This document shows, piece by piece, positions 33,098-40,286 of a DNA stretch of 40,455 bases. This stretch comes from Lachnospiraceae bacterium (GTDB lineage Bacteria > Bacillota > Clostridia > Lachnospirales > Lachnospiraceae). The translations under genes were made by a program, and so were the position numbers. How positions within the stretch are numbered: position 1 is the first letter of the stretch; every line of letters starts with the position of its first letter. The DNA is taken from positions 1 through 40,455 of the forward strand of contig BLLW01000031.1 in assembly GCA_011959285.1 (NCBI GenBank), written 5' to 3'. The notes beneath the pieces are model-generated. The model was not told where the DNA came from and did no database searches. It saw only the letters and a program-made list of their open reading frames with translations.

Positions 33098-34453
33098 TTA
33101 CTTAAAAGGCAACTGCACATTATCTGGCAGTGCTGTAAATCCCTGTGCATCCGTTTCACGTTTCCAGCCGCGCTGCAATCCATACCTGTCAAACCTATGG
33201 GAACTGATCTTTTCCCACCCTGCAATACAGGTGTTCATGATACTGTTGATTTCCTTAATCTCCCATTGCTTCGGTTCTTCATACTCATGCCGCAGTGCCT
33301 CCCTGTAGATCATCTCGCTACATACATATTCTTCCGTACAATCGTCCAGCCAAGCCTGAATAATGCCCACTTTTGTATCTTCTGGCATGAACTGTTTCTG
33401 CATCTCTTTCAGATATTCTTCCATTTCTCTTGACAGTTTCAGCTCATGCGGACAGTTTTTATAGATAACCATTGCCTCAGCCCATGCCTGCACAATATAC
33501 TCCCTCGACTCCGTTTCGTCCTCTAAGATATGTTTTTCCACACGTTCCTGATGAACCAGAACAGGTGCAAACCTTCTGTTTCCCGTCCTGTCCAGCGGAA
33601 GAAAATCAAGATTATTTGATGTGCCGACAAAGATACACTGCCTTGGTCTGTCCTCTGCATAAGTCTGATACGGAATACGGTATGTCTCTTTCTGCCTGCT
33701 CAGAAACGATTTAATATCCTCAATGCTTTTTGCATTGACAGTGGCAAGCATTTCCGACATTTCAATGATCCAGTGCCCCTGCATCTTGCTATAAACATTT
33801 TCATCATCCATACGCTTCAGATCGTCCGTAAACCACTCATCATTGACAGCAAGAAAACGGAAGAATGTAGACTTTCCTGCACCTTGACCACCCACAAGGC
33901 AGACCATGATTTCAAACTTACAGCCCGGCTCATAAATCCGGTGGACTGCCGCCAGCATCAAAAGCCGCATGATCTCTCTTGTATATTCATTATCATCTGC
34001 ACCGAGAAACCGCGGGAGCAGACTTGCAATTCTGTTTTTCCCATCCCATTGCAGGTTTTCAAGAAATTCCCTTATAGGGTGATAACTTCTCTCACTGGCT
34101 GCGATACTGACAGCTTTGTTAATAGCTTTATCATTGGAAATGCCATAATTTGTTTCTATGTAGCGCTGTATCTGGTACATATCCACATCGGTGACACAGC
34201 TTCTATTTCGTTTCCATAATAGCGGCTTTACAATATCAGTTTTGTTTGTCAGTTCATTTTTACATATGGCATCTTTCAGCACCGGATCTCTGTATAAAAT
34301 AGTCATACAGTTCTCGATGGAAGATTTCACATTCCCTTTCTGCGTTCTCGCAAGCGATTCCAGCACATCCTCTACTGTACTCATTTCTGTATCAAGCGCT
34401 TCCCCGACTGCATTCCATAATCCGTTTTCTGCCTGCGCAGACTTTTCCTGCAA
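33098..34453 (-). CDS. VapE-type (virulence-associated E) helicase, element B
   Basis: 451 residues with the VapE fold, a superfamily 3-like helicase often used by plasmids, satellites and integrative elements to replicate. Walker A is GGQGAGKSTFFRF near residue 190, Walker B is WIIEMSEM near 240, and a sensor-like FVGTSNNLDFLP lies near 290. The C-terminal DCTEEYVCSEMIYREA region is winged-helix-like. The start is taken as TTG 34453, overlapping the primase-like gene by 62 nt, with GGAGG just upstream but close (3 nt). A later ATG is possible. It suggests replication after excision. Element A has no counterpart. Confidence 0.85.
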   Translation of the reverse strand: MQEKSAQAENGLWNAVGEALDTEMSTVEDVLESLARTQKGNVKSSIENCMTILYRDPVLKDAICKNELTNKTDIVKPLLWKRNRSCVTDVDMYQIQRYIETNYGISNDKAINKAVSIAASERSYHPIREFLENLQWDGKNRIASLLPRFLGADDNEYTREIMRLLMLAAVHRIYEPGCKFEIMVCLVGGQGAGKSTFFRFLAVNDEWFTDDLKRMDDENVYSKMQGHWIIEMSEMLATVNAKSIEDIKSFLSRQKETYRIPYQTYAEDRPRQCIFVGTSNNLDFLPLDRTGNRRFAPVLVHQERVEKHILEDETESREYIVQAWAEAMVIYKNCPHELKLSREMEEYLKEMQKQFMPEDTKVGIIQAWLDDCTEEYVCSEMIYREALRHEYEEPKQWEIKEINSIMNTCIAGWEKISSHRFDRYGLQRGWKRETDAQGFTALPDNVQLPFK

Positions 34454-35039
34454 TTTCCTCCACCTTCTTTCTATCTTTTAGGAATAACTCCTGCCTCTCT
34501 GACACATCTCCCATACACAGAATATCCAGCCAGTAATTGATAAGCGGCTCTGCATGGAGCATCTGCGCATAATCCTCTGAAAAAATAATGTCAGGCGGTT
34601 TCCCAATGAGGAAACGGTTTACACTGTCAATCTCCGAAATACACTCCCTCAATATATCAACAGTCTGATTGCACCATTTTTCAAAGCGTTCCTGAATGCG
34701 TATTATTCTTTCACGCTCTGCTTTTTCCCTGCGGATTCGCTCTTTTTCCTGCACACTTAACTCCACATTTCCCTTCGCATCAATAGGCAGAGTAAAATCC
34801 TCTATCAGCTTTAACGCTGCATCATACTGTGACAGCCCAAACATACGCGAAACATAATCAACCGCATCTCCACCGACACCACAGGAAAAACAATGATAAT
34901 TTTTATCAATCTTCATGCTTGGGTGCTTATCGTTATGGAAAGGGCAACATGCTAAACCGTTTCTTTTAACCTGCAAACCATAACTCTCCGCTGCCTGTCT
35001 TGCTGTCAGATATTCCTTTACTTCACTAAAAATGGACAA
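34392..35039 (-). CDS. CHC2 zinc-finger primase-like protein, element B
   Basis: About 215 residues. The N-terminal half is a DnaG-type CHC2 zinc finger: LACCPFHNDKHPSMKID followed by YHCFSCGVGGDAVDYV. No Toprim catalytic domain follows; the rest is helical and charged (QEKERIRREKAERERIIR). It is therefore the DNA-binding part of a primase working with the VapE helicase. I choose TTG 35039, which has AGGAG 9 nt upstream and begins MSIFSEVKEYLTARQAAE; a longer frame to 35084 lacks support. Confidence 0.82.
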   Translation of the reverse strand: MSIFSEVKEYLTARQAAESYGLQVKRNGLACCPFHNDKHPSMKIDKNYHCFSCGVGGDAVDYVSRMFGLSQYDAALKLIEDFTLPIDAKGNVELSVQEKERIRREKAERERIIRIQERFEKWCNQTVDILRECISEIDSVNRFLIGKPPDIIFSEDYAQMLHAEPLINYWLDILCMGDVSERQELFLKDRKKVEEIAGKVCAGRKRIMECSRGSA

Positions 35040-35113
35040 AATAATAGCTCCTTCCTTTGATTTTAGGTACAAAAAGCAGTCCATAAAAAATTATGGAAAT
35101 TGCACTTGCACCA

Positions 35114-35220
35114 TTGTCGAAAGACCGGAGCTTTGCTATACTATATTTGCTAGATAGAGTATAGGAAAGCTCAGCTTTCACTACTCGGAGATGCCCTTGT
35201 TACCAGCAGGGGCATTTTCC
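35114..35220 (+). ncRNA. Putative antisense small RNA across the integrase stop codon, element B
   Basis: Plus-strand promoter TTGTCG (35114-35119), 17-nt spacer, TGC-extended TATACT (35137-35142). About 70 nt later an intrinsic terminator forms from ATGCCCTTG/CAGGGGCAT (35191-35215) followed by TTTTCCTTTTTCC. The RNA would cover the last codons of the integrase in antisense. Promoter core and hairpin are shared with element A (12463-12575), while the sequence between them is not. Confidence 0.5.
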
Positions 35221-36290
35221 TTTTCCTCACTGTTATCTGCAATCAGATGATCCAGTAAAGAAGCAACCTTTTTCTGTTCACTTGGATATAAATGACCATA
35301 TGTATTGAGCGTAATCTTGATATCCTTATGCCCTAACCGTTCTTTGATAATCAACGGCTGTACACCTTGCTTTATGAGATACGCGCAATGACTATGTCGA
35401 AGAGAATGGACATCGATTTTCTTGACACCAGCCTTATCAATATGCCTTTTCATTGTATGCTGCACTGCCTCTGCAACCACTGGAAACAGTCTTTCATTTT
35501 TTGGATACTGATACAGCCGCTTCCAATAAGACTGAATTTCATTTGCAAGAAATACAGGAATTTCTATTGTCCTCACAGAATTATCCGTCTTAGGTTCCGT
35601 AATCATATCTGTCCTGTTCATACGATAGTATGTTTTTGTAATATGAATCTGGCAATTCTCCAAATCAATATCTTCCATAGAAAGTGCAAGCATTTCGCCT
35701 TCACGCATCCCTGTCCAAAACAAAAGCTGGAACATTAGATAAGATCGACTCCCTTTTTCAAAGGTTGCTATAAACTTCTGATATTCCTCGTAAGTCCAAA
35801 ACTCCAACCGCCTCACATCTGAACGTCCTATCTTCTTTACCTTTTTACATGGATTGTTCCATAAGTTATAGATTTTCTGTGCATGAGTGAATAAAGCAGT
35901 TACTTGGTTTTGAAGCATTCTCTGATAACTTTCAGAAAAGTTCTTGTTACGGATTTCATTCTGCCACGCAATAATATCTGCCGGAGTAATCTCATTCATT
36001 TTCTTCTCCCCAAGATAAGGAATTACATGGGACTGTATCATGTACCTCTTATTCCGCTGTGAACGCTCTTTTAACTCTCCACTTTTATCGTTAAAATAAA
36101 CCTCCACAAACGAAGCAACTGACATATCCATATCTGCATTTGCTACACGCTTAAATTCACTTTCGTAATCCTGCGCTTCCTTCTTTGTCCTGAAACCTCT
36201 TTTGTACTTTTTCTTCCTCTTTCCTGTCCAATCTTCATAATAGAATTGGCAGTACCAGCTTCCACGCTCTGCGTCCTTATAAACAGGCAT
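35181..36290 (-). CDS. int: Tyrosine recombinase (integrase) of element B, predicted tuf target
   Basis: A 369-residue integrase, same length and domain order as that of element A. Arm-binding N-terminus YKDAERGSWYCQFYYEDWTG, core-binding region, then catalytic R in TGMREGEMLAL, HxxR in HSLRHSHCAYL, and H plus Tyr nucleophile in GHKDIKITLNTYGHLYP. AAGGAG is 8 nt before the ATG. It lies 17 nt behind the excisionase. The two integrases are clearly related but well diverged, in keeping with both using tuf 3' ends while the elements arrived independently. Confidence 0.93.
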   Translation of the reverse strand: MPVYKDAERGSWYCQFYYEDWTGKRKKKYKRGFRTKKEAQDYESEFKRVANADMDMSVASFVEVYFNDKSGELKERSQRNKRYMIQSHVIPYLGEKKMNEITPADIIAWQNEIRNKNFSESYQRMLQNQVTALFTHAQKIYNLWNNPCKKVKKIGRSDVRRLEFWTYEEYQKFIATFEKGSRSYLMFQLLFWTGMREGEMLALSMEDIDLENCQIHITKTYYRMNRTDMITEPKTDNSVRTIEIPVFLANEIQSYWKRLYQYPKNERLFPVVAEAVQHTMKRHIDKAGVKKIDVHSLRHSHCAYLIKQGVQPLIIKERLGHKDIKITLNTYGHLYPSEQKKVASLLDHLIADNSEEKENAPAGNKGISE

Positions 36291-36307
36291 CTTAACTTCT
36301 CCTTTCT

Positions 36308-36508
36308 CTATACTGTTTCAATTTGTGTCCTGTTGCCATAAAACTTTGTTTCCCAAAAAGCTCTTGGAACTCTGCCGGAAATCACAATAAATCCAGCCTC
36401 TTTTAACTCTTGGTTCAGTTCCTTAATGATTTTGTATGCATATCCTTTGGAGATACCTAACTCTCTTGAAATGTCCTCCGCATACATCATGTAATTATTG
36501 TCTTTCAC
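36308..36508 (-). CDS. xis: Excisionase-like small HTH protein, element B
   Basis: 66 residues, homologous to the element A protein: ISRELGISKGYAYKIIKELN as helix-turn-helix, then GFIVISGRVPRAFWETKFYG. The GTG start at 36508 is supported by AAGGTGG upstream. It is expected to direct excision by the adjacent integrase, 17 nt downstream. Confidence 0.8.
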   Translation of the reverse strand: MKDNNYMMYAEDISRELGISKGYAYKIIKELNQELKEAGFIVISGRVPRAFWETKFYGNRTQIETV

Positions 36509-36535
36509 CTTGCCACCTTCTTCCTTGATTCTTTC

Positions 36536-36568
36536 GCAAGATATAATTGTTCGCTATTCATATCTTGC
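36536..36568. promoter_or_regulatory. Inverted repeat between xis and its promoter, element B
   Basis: GCAAGATAT (36536-36544) and ATATCTTGC (36560-36568) form a 9-bp perfect inverted repeat just downstream of the xis promoter. A two-turn-sized operator for the excisionase or for the divergent zinc-finger-like protein is plausible. Confidence 0.5.
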
Positions 36569-36578
36569 TTACAGTTTT

Positions 36579-36607
36579 ATCATACACGTTGCTCGAAATA
36601 ATGTCAA
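36579..36607 (-). promoter_or_regulatory. Promoter of the xis-int operon, element B
   Basis: On the minus strand TTGACA (36602-36607), a 17-nt spacer and TATGAT (36579-36584). Layout and spacing match the promoter in element A, although the spacer sequences differ. Confidence 0.75.
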
Positions 36608-36617
36608 GCTATTTTTA

Positions 36618-36646
36618 TTGATATTTTTATATCTTTATGATAAAAT
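36618..36646 (+). promoter_or_regulatory. Divergent promoter of the zinc-finger-like gene, element B
   Basis: TTGATA (36618-36623), a 17-nt spacer ending TGA, and TAAAAT (36641-36646). Its -35 lies 10 nt from the -35 of the xis promoter, exactly as in element A. Confidence 0.7.
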
Positions 36647-36679
36647 ATTATTTGACGAAATCAAAAGGGAGGCAATCAC

Positions 36680-37900
36680 ATGAATTTATATTCTATTAAT
36701 ACAATAAAACAAGAGCTTTCATTTTCTCCTCTTGTATACCGCATGAAAAAATCCGATTATTCAGAATCACTTATATTGACTTACAGTGACATAGACGGAA
36801 ATCCGCATCAGGAAATTTTGGGTTCAAATCGTTCTATGCTTTCTAATTGGCTGGAAATTCTTGATTATGATACGGAAAACAAAGAAACGCTTGACAAAAC
36901 GTTTGACCTGCTATTATCATCTATTCATTTATTTGGAATAAAACCTGATATATCAAAAGATAATCTCATCAATAAGATAGACAGCTTTATTAAAGATTTT
37001 AATGGTAACGCATTTAGTGATATCGCTAGCTCTGTTTTGGACATTTTAAAAGAGTGCTTTGATCCACACCCTGTACTTGCTTATCTTTATCCACACTACT
37101 ATGCGTTGCTCCATTCATTATATCTTTATACTGAAAAATCCTGTTCGTATGAAGAAACTAAGTCACTGTTTTCAGCCAAAATAGCAGTTCTCCTGCAAGA
37201 ACTGCTACACTTAAAATCTTCTTATGAACAGGCAAGGGAATATACCCAATCCGTATTTATTGAACCATATGCTGACAATGCTTCTGTACCAAGCACTACC
37301 TCGGCAGCTTTATACCATTCATACTGTAAAATGTTGAACAAATCCAATTTTTATATGGAAGCATTTGATTTTCCGATTGCAGAAGATTACTTAAAGAATT
37401 TTTTGGGTAATAATACTCCTGCATGGAGTTCCTACTTTGATTTGTTTTCAGAAAAGTTACTGGATACAGATACACAGGATTACCATATCACATCGTTTGC
37501 ACAATTCCTTCATACTGGACTGTCTATTATGATGTCTGGTGAAATGGTAATCCGGAAATGTAAATTATGTAATGGATATTTTCAGACCAAGCACTCTTCC
37601 GATCAGATGTATTGCAGCCGTATTTATAAAAATACCTCCGCAACCTGCAGCGAAGTAGGTGTGAGAAAAACTTATAAAGAAAAATTGTTCCAGCACCCAA
37701 TCCATCAGGAGTTCACCAAATCCTACAACAAACTTTACGGACGCATCCGGCGTGGCAAAGTTCCAAACGATACACCACTAATGGATCAATTGAAAAAGTT
37801 ACATGATGAATACACAGAAAAATATGAACACACACATAAGAAAGATAGAGAAGCTGTCTGGAAAGAATATATTCAGAAAAATAAGGAATTGCTTGGATAA
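36680..37900 (+). CDS. Backbone protein with C-terminal zinc-binding motif (possibly DUF6076), element B
   Basis: 406 residues, homologous to the element A protein at 14192-15424. The C-terminal region shares RKCKLCNGYFQTKHSSDQMYC, a fourth Cys in SATCSEVG, and the tail KLYGRIRRGKVPNDTPLMDQ; the N-terminal 250 residues are diverged. GGGAGG lies upstream of ATG 36680. No function is known to me. Its divergent placement from xis-int in both elements argues for a role in the integration/excision decision. Confidence 0.8.
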   Translation: MNLYSINTIKQELSFSPLVYRMKKSDYSESLILTYSDIDGNPHQEILGSNRSMLSNWLEILDYDTENKETLDKTFDLLLSSIHLFGIKPDISKDNLINKIDSFIKDFNGNAFSDIASSVLDILKECFDPHPVLAYLYPHYYALLHSLYLYTEKSCSYEETKSLFSAKIAVLLQELLHLKSSYEQAREYTQSVFIEPYADNASVPSTTSAALYHSYCKMLNKSNFYMEAFDFPIAEDYLKNFLGNNTPAWSSYFDLFSEKLLDTDTQDYHITSFAQFLHTGLSIMMSGEMVIRKCKLCNGYFQTKHSSDQMYCSRIYKNTSATCSEVGVRKTYKEKLFQHPIHQEFTKSYNKLYGRIRRGKVPNDTPLMDQLKKLHDEYTEKYEHTHKKDREAVWKEYIQKNKELLG

Positions 37901-37910
37901 GAGAACAAAA

Positions 37911-37938
37911 GCGTAGAAAATTTCGCGTAGAAAATTTC
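37911..37938. repeat. Perfect 14-bp tandem duplication
   Basis: GCGTAGAAAATTTC occurs twice without spacing, between the zinc-finger-like gene and the promoter of the next unit. It may be a junction scar or a binding site. Confidence 0.6.
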
Positions 37939-37960
37939 ATTACAAAAGATATTTTAAATA

Positions 37961-37988
37961 TTGACATTTAATGGATATATGATATTCT
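37961..37988 (+). promoter_or_regulatory. Promoter of the nucleotidyltransferase-like unit
   Basis: Consensus TTGACA (37961-37966), 16-nt spacer ending TGA, and TATTCT (37983-37988), about 57 nt before the start at 38045. A separate strong promoter indicates an independent cargo unit. Confidence 0.65.
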
Positions 37989-38044
37989 ATAACGATACAA
38001 TTATTAAGATTGTATGGAGGCATGGGCGAAAGGAGAAATAGAAT

Positions 38045-38692
38045 ATGTACGAATATGTTAAAAAATCCGAGTATGCCCCTGTCAGAAAAGAACTTGAGCA
38101 GATTATTAAGCGTACTCAAATTGAGATGCGGAAAAACTATGGACTAACATTTCAGTTCCACCTAATTGGAAGCGGAAAAAGACATCTTGTAACTAGAATT
38201 AAGGGTGGGAATAATGGATACGATTTCGATTATAATTTAATCCTTTCCCCTCCTGGCAATGGTTATCGTTATGATGCTAAGATTATCAAGCAAAATTTTA
38301 TGACAGCTTTAAAAACAGCTTTGCAAGGAACAAAATACTCATTTCCAAAGGATTCAACATCTTCTATTACCATAAAGGTAATTGACAAAGAAAAAAAGAA
38401 AATACGTTACCGTTGCGACTTTGCTATTATATATTATGGAAGCAATGACAGCAATAATGGATATTATTATCTAAGAAACAATAAAGAGCAACAATCTTAT
38501 CAATTCGTTTTTCGATCATTATCATCTGATATAGACGAAAAAGTGCATGATATTATTGAAGATGATGGATGGTCTTACATTAAAGAAGAATATCTACTAC
38601 TGAAAAATATTAATGAGGGAAATAAAAAACATTCATTCTCCCTTTATGCTGAGGCAGTCAATAACGTGTATAATCAAATGTATTTACAATAA
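38045..38692 (+). CDS. Nucleotidyltransferase-like protein
   Basis: 215 residues. IGSGKRHLVTRIKGGNNGYD followed by FDYNLIL gives the GS and DxD signature of the Pol-beta nucleotidyltransferase fold, and RYRCDFAIIY could supply the third carboxylate. The C-terminal part (DIDEKVHDIIEDDGWSYIKE) is helical. AGGAG precedes ATG 38045. Such enzymes act as toxins, cyclic-nucleotide synthases or RNA-modifying enzymes in defence loci. No effector gene of CBASS type is next to it, only a tiny Met-rich protein, so the role is open. The family is not certain. Confidence 0.6.
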   Translation: MYEYVKKSEYAPVRKELEQIIKRTQIEMRKNYGLTFQFHLIGSGKRHLVTRIKGGNNGYDFDYNLILSPPGNGYRYDAKIIKQNFMTALKTALQGTKYSFPKDSTSSITIKVIDKEKKKIRYRCDFAIIYYGSNDSNNGYYYLRNNKEQQSYQFVFRSLSSDIDEKVHDIIEDDGWSYIKEEYLLLKNINEGNKKHSFSLYAEAVNNVYNQMYLQ

Positions 38693-38721
38693 TTCATTAC
38701 AATAAACAGGAGGTAACTTTT

Positions 38722-38901
38722 ATGGGAAAAATGTTTTTCGATTATGACAATGGTGGATTTGGATTTTCTATTTCCAATAATATGGGAATGGACTCCGATG
38801 GAAATATGATGATGAGAATGTCCGACAACATGGCAATGGATATGGACTCAGGTGATATCCATATGATTTCATCATGGTCTGAAGATGAAGATAATGAATA
38901 G
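38722..38901 (+). CDS. 59-aa methionine-rich acidic protein
   Basis: Short gene with an ideal AGGAGG 8 nt before the ATG, 29 nt after the nucleotidyltransferase-like gene. The sequence has 12 Met and 10 Asp in 59 residues, no Cys, a Gly-rich start (MGKMFFDYDNGGFGFS) and loose repeats of the NMGMDSDG / NMAMDMDSG type. It is not a coiled coil or membrane protein. Co-expression with the enzyme before it suggests an antitoxin, a metal-binding partner or a substrate. I recognise no family. Confidence 0.7.
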   Translation: MGKMFFDYDNGGFGFSISNNMGMDSDGNMMMRMSDNMAMDMDSGDIHMISSWSEDEDNE

Positions 38902-38999
38902 ATCAGGCACAAATATTCAGAGATAAACTATTGTGAATCTATCAAAAATACTAATTCAATAATAGAAGCACAATTCTACAATTTATCATTTCTCGAATA

Positions 39000-39021
39000 T
39001 TTTAGAAGCATTATAGAAGCA
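39000..39021. repeat. Arm-type repeat pair at the right end of element B
   Basis: Two 11-bp units TTTTAGAAGCA and TTATAGAAGCA in the same orientation as the pair at 15723-15744 near the left end; a further partial copy (AATAGAAGCA) lies at 38961-38970. They are probable integrase arm sites. Confidence 0.6.
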
Positions 39022-39053
39022 TACGCACCTTATAAAGTAATTTTTCATGTAAA

Positions 39054-39083
39054 AAGGCTTTCGGAGAAATCCCCGAAAGCCTT
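39054..39083 (-). terminator. tuf-type terminator at the right end of element B
   Basis: Stem AAGGCTTTCGG/CCGAAAGCCTT of 11 bp with an internal loop, then TTTTT on the minus strand, 22 nt after the tuf stop copy. Structure and placement match 15519-15546, but the stem sequence is different. Confidence 0.88.
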
Positions 39084-39105
39084 GATTTTACTAAATAAAT
39101 TATAA

Positions 39106-39159
39106 TTACTCAATAATCGTAGCCACACGACCAGAACCAACAGTTCTACCACCCTCACG
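39106..39159 (-). other. Attachment site: tuf 3'-end copy (B/C junction)
   Basis: Minus-strand codons REGGRTVGSGRVATIIE-stop, as at 15569-15622. 34 nt are identical and the remaining codons differ by synonymous changes. Homology to EF-Tu ends before CGT GAG (the next codons read FPKA rather than EF-Tu sequence). It marks the right end of element B and the left end of a further element. Confidence 0.88.
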
Positions 39160-39300
39160 AGCTTTTGGAAATGAAATCTGAATGTTTTTACTACGTTTTC
39201 CTGCTTGTTTTTCTTTATATTATCCAGTTTATCCCTACATTTTTACTGTTCTGAAAAATTTTAGAGCCAAAATAGAGCCAGTGGTAAAATACAGATTTTC

Positions 39301-39354
39301 TCCTTATCCGCCCTTATTACATGGTGCTAGCACCATGTAGTAAATGTGAATAAG
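39301..39354. repeat. Long nested palindrome near the left end of element C
   Basis: The core CATGGTGCTAGCACCATG is a perfect 18-bp palindrome, extended to 30 nt (39314-39343) with one mismatched pair. Outer arms TCCTTAT/ATAAGGA bring it to 54 nt. It lies 46 nt after the methyltransferase stop on the minus strand. It could terminate that gene or be a recombination or transfer structure. Confidence 0.6.
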
Positions 39355-39399
39355 GAAAACCGAAAGTCTCTGCTTACGACAAATGGAAATTTAATATTT

Positions 39400-40182
39400 T
39401 TATAATGATATGAACATTCCATATTCTTTTGGTACGTTTAAAACTCCATCTATTGTATTTTTCATCAGAATATCTTTTATTACTTGTTCAGGCACACTAT
39501 CTCTCAAAGATGTCATACTAGAAAGCGAATAAATATAATCCATCATATCATCTATATTAGTAACTGCCAATGAATCTATATATTCTCTTTTTTCTACTTT
39601 TGAAAAAGTTTTACTTAAAATCTCATATCCATTTTGAAGCGTAAAATTCTTATTTATGTTATCTTCAACACCATATGCCGATAAAATTTTGGAAAGATAT
39701 TCAATAATTCCATGTTCTCCATATGTCGCACAATAAAAACGACCTTCTCGCTTTAATACTCGTCGCACCTCCGCCAGACCTTTATTTATATCAGGCACAT
39801 GATACAACATCATATTTGCAATGACAACATCAAAAGTCGCATTTTCATAAGGTATCTCTTGAATATCTAAAACCTTATATTCAATATTATCATAGCCTCC
39901 TATATTATTTTTTGTCATTGCAACCATTCCTTCTGAAAAATCAGAAAGTATTATCTTGGAACAAGTACAAATTAATGACTCTCTATTTTTCCACATATCT
40001 CCTGTTCCACAGCCTAACTCTAATACTTTCGCCCCTTTATCAATTCTGTAATTTGAAAATATCCAATTCCCAAAACCCAGTTTATTCGTTGAATATTTAT
40101 CATGAAATGATATTCTTGTATCTAAGTTATTTGCAGTAGCATATTGTTCTAATACAACTGACATATCATTTATCTTGCTCAC
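39400..40182 (-). CDS. Class I SAM-dependent methyltransferase
   Basis: 260 residues with a Rossmann-type methyltransferase core: motif I VLELGCGTGDMW, motif II KIILSDFSEGM, then VLDIQEIPYENATFDVVIAN and LYHVPDINKGLAEVRRVLK, the usual UbiE/Methyltransf_11 layout. The GTG start at 40182 has GGAGG 6 nt upstream; an ATG 15 nt earlier overlaps that site and is less likely. The substrate cannot be told; small molecules, rRNA and antibiotic-related targets are all possible. No DNA methylase motif (NPPY, PCQ) is seen. It probably is cargo of element C. Confidence 0.85.
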   Translation of the reverse strand: MSKINDMSVVLEQYATANNLDTRISFHDKYSTNKLGFGNWIFSNYRIDKGAKVLELGCGTGDMWKNRESLICTCSKIILSDFSEGMVAMTKNNIGGYDNIEYKVLDIQEIPYENATFDVVIANMMLYHVPDINKGLAEVRRVLKREGRFYCATYGEHGIIEYLSKILSAYGVEDNINKNFTLQNGYEILSKTFSKVEKREYIDSLAVTNIDDMMDYIYSLSSMTSLRDSVPEQVIKDILMKNTIDGVLNVPKEYGMFISL

Positions 40183-40286
40183 AATTAACCTCCACAAATT
40201 TTATTTCATTTTAATCTTACCACTTTTCTCACGCCCTTGCAACCATAAAACACCGAAGCAAAACAACCGCCACACCATATATTATT

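Larger units (their letters stand above)
15569..39159. mobile_element. Element B: complete ~23.5-kb integrative mobilizable element with Druantia-like cargo
   Basis: Bounded by tuf 3'-end copies in direct orientation. Both ends also carry a pair of 11-bp units (TTTTAGAAGCA type) just inside. The backbone, minus strand from the right: xis, int, CHC2 primase-like, VapE-type helicase, repeat cluster, parM-like, ParR candidate, MobV relaxase, tnpV. The plus strand carries the zinc-finger-like gene and a two-gene unit. The left third carries the large three-gene helicase operon, a broken AlbA_2-type gene, a DUF1016 nuclease and a small protein. No conjugation machinery is present. Recombination between the two att copies would release a circle of about 23.5 kb and leave element A joined to the sequence on the right. 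Confidence 0.85.

Noticed and set aside
38045-38901. A complete CBASS system
   Set aside because: A nucleotidyltransferase-like gene is present but no effector with nuclease, phospholipase or membrane domain accompanies it; the small Met-rich protein has none of these features.
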